From Pycnococcus provasolii (taxonomy: Eukaryota; Chlorophyta; Pseudoscourfieldiophyceae; Pseudoscourfieldiales), in NCBI GenBank assembly GCA_049487715.1, contig CP150557.1, forward strand, positions 372,001-436,000: 64,000 nucleotides of DNA, read 5' to 3'. Position 1 is the stretch's first letter, and each line of letters begins with the position of its first letter. Position numbers and translations under genes: made by a program. Below, piece after piece: positions 10,308 to 19,227 of this stretch. The notes beneath the pieces were generated by a model. The model did not search any database and was not told where the DNA came from. It saw only the letters and a program-made list of their open reading frames with translations.

Positions 10308-10522
10308 TTTTTACTCCGTGCCTTCTTCCTTGGCTTTGTTCCTTGGCTTTGTTCTCCCCCCCGGGGGCCCTCGGCCTGCTTCGCCCTTCATCCGACATCC
10401 GACTCCGAATCCGGTTCATGGGAGCCCCGGAGGATCGATCGATCGCTCGCATGTCACCACCACACCACCTGTCTGTGCTGCTCATGTTCGCACGTTCATG
10501 ACGAAAACCTGAAGCTTTTTTC

Positions 10523-10530
10523 TATAAATA
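10523..10530 (+). promoter_or_regulatory. Possible TATA element of the NRPS-like gene
   Basis: TATAAATA lies 237 bp upstream of the ATG at 10767 in an otherwise GC-balanced spacer. Similar elements sit at comparable distances before other plus-strand genes here (29726, 42163). This rests on motif and position only. Confidence 0.3.
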
Positions 10531-10766
10531 TAAATATGCGTCGTCCGAGAAAAAAATAGAAAGAAGGAGGCTCCCCTTGAAGAAGATGTCTTCTTCGGGT
10601 CCCGTCCTTTTCTCTCACCCATGCCCAAGGGCTCTTTCGCTCTCTCAGGAACCGTGTGTCAGACTGGGACAGCACACTCAGTCAGTGCTTTCCGTGATTG
10701 CTTTCAGTGCTATTGATTGAGTTTTCTGTACCGTAGTAGTAGGTGACGTTGACGTTGACGTTGACG

Positions 10767-11391
10767 ATGACGACGATGACGACAGGAGTAGTCGAGAAGA
10801 AGATGTCTTCTTCCTCTTCCTTGCCGGAAGATGATGATGATGTGGCACCACCACCACCAGGACCAGGAAAATGTGCCGTGCCTGGTCGATGGCTGGCCCT
10901 TGGGGCGACAACCGCCTTATTGGTTGACGCGTCAGCGCGTGAACGTCCAAACGCAAACGCACTGCTCACAGATGCAAGCCAGGATGGAACCAAGTGGCAC
11001 GCAATGTCGTACAAAAAACTCATCATAACCATAAAGAGGATCGCGCAGGCTGTGCGGCAAACCAACGCTCAACAAAGTGAGGGAGGCGGCGCAATGGCGC
11101 TCGTTGGCGTCTGCCTGCCACGTGGACGCTCACTCGTCACCGCAATGCTTGGAGTACACCGTGCGGGAGCAGGATATGTGCCTCTTGACCCAACTTACCC
11201 CATTATCCGACTCAAGCAGTATGTCGCGGACGTCAACATGCGAGTTGCTATTACTACGCCAGAGACGCGAAGGCACCTCAAGGAGCTCGACAGCAAGGAC
11301 GGCAACTGCAGCGTCGAAGATTGTGACGAAGCATGGGAACGTCTGCGCTGGATTGAGCTTTCGGAAGGCGACTACGAGAATGGCGGCGTCA

Positions 11392-11422
<31 letters not shown>

Positions 11423-14400
11423 TGATGACATCATCATCGCAGAAACAACAACAACAAACGGTGCTGCTGCTGCTCCCCCAAGAAACAAGCAAATCTTACC
11501 AGCTACCGCACCAGCCTACTGCATCTTCACGAGCGGAAGTACTGGACGTCCAAAGGGTGTGCTGGTGTCACACCGCAATCTCGTCGGACATTTATCTGCA
11601 ATGCAAGTCGACGTGTGCCAACTTGACGCCAGCTCGAATGACGTCTTCTTCGCAGTCACCACCATTAGTTTTGACATACATGCGCTCGAAATCCACCTGC
11701 CGCTCGCAATGGCGTGCACCGTCGCACTCTCCCCCGATGGTATTGCGCGAGATGGACGCAGGTGGTTACGAAGTCTGCAGTATACTTCCGCACGTGTTCT
11801 TCAGGCGGTCCCGGCAGCTTGGGATGTGTTGGCAAACGCTGCGGCAGATGTGCGCACGCCCCGTGACGCCAAGGCGGCGAAGCAGCAGGGACCGATCACG
11901 GGGCGACATGGTGCGGTGCACCTTCGCTTAGGACTCTGCGGAGGTGAGGCAATGCTCTGGCAGCTTGCCACGAAACTGATGGGCTCCGAGCCTCTCGTCG
12001 CGCGACTCGTCAACGTGTACGGGCCTACCGAAGCAACCGTGTGGGCAAGTTACCACAACGTCAACCACCGGATGGTGCTCGATGAATCTGCCACGAACGC
12101 GCCGTCCGGCGTGGTTCCCATCGGGCGAGCGCTCAAGGGGTACGCGCTACACGTCGTCGACAGCAGTGCTCTCGACCGCGGGGAAATGTGCTTCGTGGAG
12201 CCTGGTGTCGTCGGAGAGCTTGTGATCAGTGGCGTGGGCGTCAGTGATGTGGGTTACCTGGAGGTGAGCGATGAGGCAAGAGAGCTGAATAAGCGTAAAT
12301 TCATAGATGATGTCGAGGTGGAGCCAGGCCTTCGGACGCGTGTTTATCGCACGGGAGATGCCGCATCGGTGGACGCCTCCACGCACAGCGTTCTATTCCA
12401 CGGTAGGATGGATGGACAAGTGAAGATTCGTGGATTCCGCGTTGAGGTGGGTGAGGTGGAGAATGTCGTCGCCGAGATTTTAACGAATGCCAGTGAAGAT
12501 GATCTGCGCGATCTCGTCGTCGAGCTGCCGGAGGAGGACAAGGAACAAAAGCGACGTCGGTGGATGATCGCCGCGGATGCACGTGAGGCTAGGCTGATCG
12601 TCTGGGTAAGCGCGTCACCTCCGCTTGGAGAAGTGCCTCGCGACATGCATGAGCTGTTTACGCGTTGGTTGCTGTCCAAGCTCGTCGATCGTCTGCCAGC
12701 TCACATGCTCCCGAGTGCGGTGGTGATGGTGCCTGGCTCGATGCCAACAACACTCAACGGCAAGGTGGACCGCAAAGCGCTTTCGGCGGAAATAGCAATG
12801 GAAGGCATGCCGCTTTCCCCTCGCGGCGGCGCGCCTCGCAATGCCGTCGAGCAGCGGGTGATGCAGATTTGGTATGACTTGTTCATGGAGCGTTCGATCA
12901 CGAAAGGCAATCCAAAGAAGAAGCTGACGGCGGCGGGAGGAGGCAACAACAACATGAAGGCGGCACCGGCACCTGAGTCGGACACGACGGGGTCCGACAA
13001 TAGTGGGAGTGAAAAGAGCGATGAACGCTCGTACTCCATTGGAAGGGAGGCGCACTTTCGATCTGAGCTTGGAGGAACGTCGCTGCAGGAGACGGAACTC
13101 CAGCGGCGTCTCGAGCATGCCTTTGGCGTCGCACTTCCGCCTGGATTCGCTGCAACACTGCCCAATATCGCTTCACAGGCGAATGCGCTGCGCATTCAGG
13201 GAGAGCCTCTGCGCCGCCTGCCGTTGATATGTCACGTCGCGGAACGAAAGGAGGATCCAGATGCCTGGATGAGAGCATTGTACCTTTCGACGCCACCTTA
13301 TGTGCCACCTCGACTATCTGTGCTGCTCTACCCGTTCAGGCCAGTCGTTGCGTGGCTGTCGTCGCTTAGGTGTCTTCGTGAAGGAGGACGAATTCGCCGT
13401 ATGAAGATGCGACCAAGTACGTTGGATGACAAGACGGCAAAGCTTCTCACACAAGTACCGCTGGATGCCGACAGCGCGTACCTCGCCACCATGCCCATCA
13501 CACGCTGCTTGGCGTCCTCGCTCACGAGCACGGAAGTAGCTGGCGATGTGGAATTGGGTGGCATTGACGAGGGATTGCCAAGTGTTGATACTGCGTCGTC
13601 GCACATTCTCACAGGCCTGCAGAAGGCTATCGACGTGTTCCCAGCCTTGGCTTCTAGGCTCGACTGTGATGCAAATGGCAGGTTGTACACGACGTGCAAG
13701 GACGGTTATGTTGCCGTCACGGTGGAGAAGGAAATTGAGGGTGAGTTGAAAAGGCGGAAGATGCCTAGCTGGCTCCCTGGATTTGTGAGTCAATGGAATA
13801 TCCCACAGCCAAATTACGTCGTCATCTCCCAGTGGATGTGTGCAATAGCGTTTTGGCTCAGTCGCACCATCTACCATGTGCTTTTGTGCCACATTTGCTG
13901 GTTGCCGCGGCCACAACTCGCCGTGCACGTGTGTATCGTGGAAAGCCGTCGTTCGACTGGTCGCGCCGTGGGTGTTCGCCTTTCCGTCTCATATTCACAC
14001 AGCCTCGGCGACGAGACGACGGGTGACGATCTGTGGAGAGCCTGGAGTCGCGCGTGCCGAGGTGAGGCGCTGCTTGAGACTGGTGTTCCAGAAAGCTCGC
14101 AGGAAATGGAAGAGCAGGAGCACTACGTGGAGAAGGTGCACAAACACTTTGCAGAACATTTGGGACCCGCGCGGTGGCTCACAAGCAAGGGCAGTGTTCA
14201 GCACCCGAAGGTAAGCTCTGGATGCCACTTGCTGCGCTTTCACGTTACATGCGAGCAGTTGAGCGTGATGTGCGATGCACTAGGATGCGACGCTTCAGAA
14301 GCTTTAGCTGGTTTAGCTTTCAGCGGCTCGAGTGCGTCGAAAGTGAGCTTCGTTGCCGACCTTCGCAATGCCCGACCTCAGATAGGAATCCAACGCACCT

Positions 14401-14930
14401 TCGCGAATGCCATCGCCTACTCGACACCACACAAGTTCCAACTGAAGTCGTCGTCGACGACGACGACATTGCATGATGAGACCAACGATGCGCTCGTGAA
14501 TGCCGTTGGAGCGCGAAATGCCGCCTCGTTGCTTCGCATGAAGAAGTGTGGTGTGATTGAGCAGCTCGCGGAGGCGAGGAGGGCAGCTGTCCATCTTCCG
14601 CTTCATGGTCTTGCGCGGATTGGGGAGCTTGCTGATGGCGGACCGCTATTCCTCGTGAACGACGTATCTCACTTCGAGTCGTCGTTTGATTTTGGCATCT
14701 TCGAACTCCACAGCAACACGAGCGACGGGCTCATGGGAACTCCCGAGAGCAATCGCGTTCCCGCGGAATTGTTTTTGGAGAACGCGTCCGTGCGCGACGT
14801 GGACGTCGCCTCGTTGCGTACGTTGCATTGTTCTTCAGCCGGTTTGCGCAATTCCGCGATGACCGTGATGCGCGCGCCGGCGCACGTCGGCGGCGGCATG
14901 GTGGTGACAATTTACGCGGGAATCTTCTAA
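10767..14930 (+). CDS. NRPS-like synthetase: adenylation, carrier protein and BAHD-type acyltransferase
   Basis: A 1387-residue protein; 10767 is the first in-frame ATG (10776 and 10803 also possible). Residues about 40-680 form a complete adenylation domain: A3 FTSGSTGRPKG (near 253), A4 SFDIHALEIHLPL with the Asp that usually binds an amino acid's alpha-amino group, A5 NVYGPTEATV, A7 YRTGD, A8 KIRGFRVEVGEVE and A10 LNGKVDRKAL with its lysine. A carrier protein follows with GGTSL; Ser772 is the predicted phosphopantetheine site. There is no standard condensation, reductase or thioesterase domain. Instead the last 500 residues look like a BAHD acyltransferase, with HSLGD (His1078, Asp1082; HxxxD) and FDFGIF near 1308 in the place of DFGWG. 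The likely reaction is to activate an amino or carboxylic acid, load it on the carrier and transfer it to an amine or alcohol. A hydrophobic insert near 1020-1050 precedes HxxxD. Poly-Asp comes from a GAC run. Confidence 0.85.
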
Positions 14931-15210
14931 GACCTATTTTTTAAATAAATACGCAGCTATGAAAACGGTGCGAGGAGGAGGAGGGGTGGTAAAAGACGTA
15001 AAGTGAAAGTAAACAACAACAAACTTGTTGCCAACTTGCTGCAAAAAAACAAAAAAAATCCAAATATCCCCCCATTAATCAACCAACCCAGCTGCCCAGG
15101 AATCTTTCTAAATTTTCTGGGACCCCCAACTTCCTTTTTGGATAAGATGTTCCGACACAGGTTATTTTATTCTTCCGACACCTATTTTTTTTCCATTTTC
15201 CAGAAGAAGA

Positions 15211-18177
15211 ATGCCCGTCGCTCGCGCTTGCCGTGGTGGTGCTATGGGTGGTGGTGCTGGTGGTGTCCGTCTTTGTTCCGTACGTCCGTCGTTACGCTTT
15301 ACGCATTCAGCTGTGTCTGCATTTTCTTTCGTACCTTTGTCTGCACATCTCCCTGCGTCGAAACCTGCGTGGATGCGTCATGGTGCAGCATTCCGTACTG
15401 CAGCATCGGCGAAATCAAACGCAGAAGAGGCTACTTCGTCTACCTCCGAGGTGGAGGCGTCGGAGCCTTCGCCTTCAGAGCAGGCGGCTGCGTCCATCAT
15501 CTCGGAGCTTTCCGCGCCAACTCTCGTCGTCGAAGATACACTCGAGCACGCTGGTGGTACGCTCACAATTCTGAAAATCGCAAACGCCACATTGGACACG
15601 TGGCCCGACAACGCGCAGAGACGACTGCGGGTATGGAAACCGCCAAACTTTGACGCGAAAAAACCGCCGATGAAGGACGGATGGCCGTGTGTTTTCTTGA
15701 ACGACGGACAGAACCTGTTTGACGACGACATGTCCTTCGCTCCGCAGAGCTGGCGCGCGGGACTCGCCACCGCAGAGGCAATACGTGCCGGGAAGATACC
15801 GCCGTGCGTTTTGGTTGGAATCGACCACGCGGGAGAACGGCGAAGCTTTGACTACCTGTGCTTCCCACCTGGCACAGGCGACAGCGACTTCAGGCCGGAG
15901 GCGAAAGACTGGCCAGGTGGTGGTGCGGAGCCGTACTGCGACTGGGTCGTGAACGAGCTTATGCCGTTGTTGCGAACAAGGTACGGCATCTCCACGGCAC
16001 CGAACCACCTCGCATTCGGCGGCTCGAGCTTCGGAGGTATGGTGGCAATCACAATGTCGATGCGCTACCCCGACGTCTTTGGGAGTATGATCATCTTCTC
16101 CGCCTCCTTCTGGGCAGGGGAAGGGCGGTATCTTAGGGACTGCGCAGGTTACGAGGGCAACTTGCCCAAACGCATGTTTGTGGGATTCGGCAAGCGCGAG
16201 TTCACCGGAACGCGCGACAGCAACGAGTACAACATCGACTTTCGGCTCGTCGCGTATATCGACCAGTACGTGCAAATGGTCAAGGACCTAGGACTCGGTC
16301 CCGATCGACTCTACTACGCACTCGAGGAGGAGATGTGTCACACGGAGGCTGACTGGGCGAAGATGTATCCTCGAGCACTTGGCTTTGCGCTCGAGACCGT
16401 CATCACGAAGAGCGCGGATGGCGAAGTGGTTGTCAGCCCGGCAGCCAGCAATCTCGATAGGGGAGAGCTCGAGCGTCTGGGACGAGAAATGAGCAATCAG
16501 CTCTTCTTCACGCTTCCCGCTGAAATGGTGCCAGGCCATCCCGCGACAGTGTACTTCAACGCGAATTGCAGTGAATTGCTTCGTGGAAAGCGCAACCCAA
16601 AGCTGCACGGCGGGTACAACGGGTGGACGATGGACAAGTTCAGCGTTGCGATGGGACCGTGCGACATCCCCACATTCGACTACGCAGAATGGTGGAGCGC
16701 GACATTCACCGTCCCGAAGAGTGCCACGCAGCTGAATGCCGTATTTAGCGACGACGTGGAAGAGGAGTGGGACAACAACAATGGGGAAGATTACCTCATG
16801 ACCATCGCAAATCCGGAGATCGAGAAGCCGATTTCCGACGAGGTGATCAACGCATTCGACGAGGAGGCTAGAAAGCTCTGGGAAAAGAGAGCAAAGCCTG
16901 AGCATTGGGACGACATGATATTCACGCTGCCGAATCCAATCGTCGCGGGTGAGCCATGTGCCATCTACATGAATCCGAAGCGAAGCTCTGTGCTCATGAA
17001 CGTGGAGCCAATCACATGTTTTGGAGGGTTCAACGGATGGACGAATGGCAACTTTGAGATTGTGCTCCGGAGTGCGCCACTGCAACAGTACGACGTCGTG
17101 CGCTGGATGACGAACAAGATCAACGTGCCGAAGGATGCGTATGACCTGCACCTGTCGTTCGCGGATGAGCACAAGCTGATGCACGACAACAACAACACGG
17201 ACGACTACATCTTGAAAGTGCAAAACCCGGAGCAGAAGCGAGTGGCACGAACCATCTCGGAAATTGAGGAGCAGGATCACGCCGGCGGTAAACTCGAGAT
17301 CGTGCGCCTTGCCTCGCGACCAGGATCGACAAAAAAGGCCAAGTGGAAGGAGGAGCGAATGCTGCGCGTCTGGACGCCGCCAGGATACCAAAAGGACAAT
17401 GCGCCCGAGGGTGGCTATCCCGTGCTGGTGATGAACGACGGAAAGAATCTGTACGAGGACTGGCTTGCGCATCAGGGTGTGAGCTGGAACATTGGATACT
17501 GCGCGGCAGACCTCATAGGGAATGGAATTCTTCCGCCATTCATCGTCGTCGGCATCGACTCACCAGGTCCGTTCCGCAGCCAATGCTACCTGCCGTTCCC
17601 GCCAGGCTGTGGTGCTCACGACCATCGCCCTGATGCCGCGCGCTGGCCAGGCGGTGATGTCGAGAGCTACATGGAGCGCATCGTGGGCGAGGTGCTCCCG
17701 CTTATTCAATCGCACTGGGGAGGGAGCATGCAGCGAGAGAAGCTCGCGCTAGGCGGCGCGTCGTTCGGCGGGGTGTGTTCACTGTATACCGCGATGAAAT
17801 ATCCCGACACCTTCAGCGCTATTTTGGCTGAATCGCCATCCCTCTGGAGTGGTGAAGGACGATTTCTCGAAGACATGCAGAAGCACAAGGGCGAGTGGGC
17901 TGAGAAGATCTTCATCGGCTCTGGTACTCGCGAGTACTCAGGCACGCGCGACCACGAGTGGCAGGAGATTGACGACCTGCTCTTGCACTACAATCAAGAG
18001 GCGGTTCGCATCTTGGAGGAGAAGGGCGTTCATCAGGACGAAGGCAGGTTGGCGTTTCAGATTGAAGAGGGTGCTGGCCACATCGAGTCGGCTTGGGGTC
18101 ACAGGCTTCGCGGAAGTCTTCAGTTCTTGTTAAGTCACTGGAACGACAACAATCATCAGAGCAACGGTGAGCAGTAA
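15211..18177 (+). CDS. Plastid-type double esterase with two CBM25/53-like starch-binding modules
   Basis: A 988-residue protein with a transit-like leader (MPVARACRGGAMGGGAGGVR). It has two alpha/beta-hydrolase units of the putative-esterase (enterochelin-esterase-like) family at about 90-400 and 680-980. The first has nucleophile Ser273 in GGSSFGG and His377 in EMCHTEADW; the second has Ser851 in GGASFGG and His957 in GAGHIESAW. Both units share VFLNDGQNLFDD / VLVMNDGKNLYED and end each fold with SGTREYSGTRD or GKREFTGTRD-like strands. Between them lie two modules (about 445-532 and 579-670) with YNGW or FNGW, WW or RW, VPKSATQLN or VPKDAYDLH and WDNNNGEDY or HDNNNTDDY. This is the CBM25/CBM53 pattern of starch synthase III and bacterial amylases. 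I infer a plastid enzyme acting on an ester held at starch or a related glucan; the substrate is unknown. Confidence 0.85.
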   Translation: MPVARACRGGAMGGGAGGVRLCSVRPSLRFTHSAVSAFSFVPLSAHLPASKPAWMRHGAAFRTAASAKSNAEEATSSTSEVEASEPSPSEQAAASIISELSAPTLVVEDTLEHAGGTLTILKIANATLDTWPDNAQRRLRVWKPPNFDAKKPPMKDGWPCVFLNDGQNLFDDDMSFAPQSWRAGLATAEAIRAGKIPPCVLVGIDHAGERRSFDYLCFPPGTGDSDFRPEAKDWPGGGAEPYCDWVVNELMPLLRTRYGISTAPNHLAFGGSSFGGMVAITMSMRYPDVFGSMIIFSASFWAGEGRYLRDCAGYEGNLPKRMFVGFGKREFTGTRDSNEYNIDFRLVAYIDQYVQMVKDLGLGPDRLYYALEEEMCHTEADWAKMYPRALGFALETVITKSADGEVVVSPAASNLDRGELERLGREMSNQLFFTLPAEMVPGHPATVYFNANCSELLRGKRNPKLHGGYNGWTMDKFSVAMGPCDIPTFDYAEWWSATFTVPKSATQLNAVFSDDVEEEWDNNNGEDYLMTIANPEIEKPISDEVINAFDEEARKLWEKRAKPEHWDDMIFTLPNPIVAGEPCAIYMNPKRSSVLMNVEPITCFGGFNGWTNGNFEIVLRSAPLQQYDVVRWMTNKINVPKDAYDLHLSFADEHKLMHDNNNTDDYILKVQNPEQKRVARTISEIEEQDHAGGKLEIVRLASRPGSTKKAKWKEERMLRVWTPPGYQKDNAPEGGYPVLVMNDGKNLYEDWLAHQGVSWNIGYCAADLIGNGILPPFIVVGIDSPGPFRSQCYLPFPPGCGAHDHRPDAARWPGGDVESYMERIVGEVLPLIQSHWGGSMQREKLALGGASFGGVCSLYTAMKYPDTFSAILAESPSLWSGEGRFLEDMQKHKGEWAEKIFIGSGTREYSGTRDHEWQEIDDLLLHYNQEAVRILEEKGVHQDEGRLAFQIEEGAGHIESAWGHRLRGSLQFLLSHWNDNNHQSNGEQ

Positions 18178-18227
18178 GGTTGTTTGCAATCGATCGATTT
18201 TGTTTGTAACACCACATTTTCATCACA

Positions 18228-18935
18228 TTACGAGCCGGTCGCCCAGTCGTCAGCCATGCCACCGACAAAGAACAAGTTGCCATAATCTTCAAACACGACC
18301 TCTGTGAGCGAATAAGGATGTGGCCGTGATGGCAACATCCGCTTTGGCCATTTCATCACCTCAGCGCCATCGCAAGATTGGCGCTCGATCCATTCTTGGC
18401 GCTGTTGAGGTTCGCAATAAGCACCTAACGTCCAAAGTACTTGATCTTCCAAAGGATGCTTTTCAAGCGGCATGGCGACAGGGTACAGAGCACGACCATC
18501 TTTAAGCACTATCACAGGTCCGACTGGAGCCGTGGCGCGCTCCTCTGGCAGAACGCCGCCTTTAGCAGCAAGCACGGGCGCGCCGTCGCGGAATTCGGCA
18601 TACGCAACCCTCGAGATGCGCATCAAGTCGGTGTTGTCGCCTTTGCGAAGCACGGGAAGCTCCTCGTCGGACGGTCCGCCGAGGAGTTTTTGTACATGCC
18701 ACTCGACGTCGCCCATCCCATCTTTTTCAGCGTGCAGGGTGCGGTCCGTGTCGTATGTGCCAGGCGCAGAATGATGACCACCAGTACCTCCTGGGCCATC
18801 TGTCGGCGTCAAAATGAGACAGTTCCCGCCGACGCCGACGATGCGCTCATCTACGAGGGGTAAGCCGACTCGATGGCGTAAATGGACGTCATCACGGCGG
18901 CACGCCGGATCGCCTACTGCTGTGCTCGCCATCAT
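18228..18935 (-). CDS. Hypothetical protein, no family recognised
   Basis: A 235-residue open frame from the ATG at 18935 (a second ATG is at 18932). No domain, signal peptide or membrane segment is evident. The central part is rich in Gly and acidic/basic pairs, with strings such as GVGGNCLILTPTDGPGGTGG and VIVLKDGRALYPVAMPLEKH; the C-terminus is FEDYGNLFFVGGMADDW. Codon use is like the neighbours. Its stop is 50 bp from the stop of the double esterase, so the pair is convergent. An upstream exon is possible because the N-terminus begins abruptly. Confidence 0.55.
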   Translation of the reverse strand: MMASTAVGDPACRRDDVHLRHRVGLPLVDERIVGVGGNCLILTPTDGPGGTGGHHSAPGTYDTDRTLHAEKDGMGDVEWHVQKLLGGPSDEELPVLRKGDNTDLMRISRVAYAEFRDGAPVLAAKGGVLPEERATAPVGPVIVLKDGRALYPVAMPLEKHPLEDQVLWTLGAYCEPQQRQEWIERQSCDGAEVMKWPKRMLPSRPHPYSLTEVVFEDYGNLFFVGGMADDWATGS

Positions 18936-19227
18936 CAAATTGTTCTTTCACGAAAAAAATCAAGCCTACGGGTATCATAGTAACACGCCTGTTGTGATAT
19001 GTAACCCCGAATAATCTCAATCGATCTCGTGGGCTCCAGGTCCCAGGAGTTGTCGATGGTTGGGGGTTCTCAATGATCTCCTCCCTGCTGATTCATATGT
19101 AAAACATTCCGTCCGCCACCGCAAAAAAAAACCATCCGCCATTGATTCCCTTCCTTTATTTCTCCGCAACAACACAACAACAAGTCGATTGTCGTTTAAA
19201 GGTTTTTGGGTGGTGGTCATCATCATC

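Noticed and set aside
10767-14930. Bacterial contamination as source of the NRPS-like gene
   Set aside because: It has the same codon use and simple-repeat style (GAC runs) as flanking eukaryotic genes and sits beside a telomere-type tract typical of the window.
16288-17472. 394-codon minus-strand frame opposite the double esterase
   Set aside because: It is an antisense shadow, rich in His/Arg/Val from reversed codons, while the plus strand has intact catalytic motifs.
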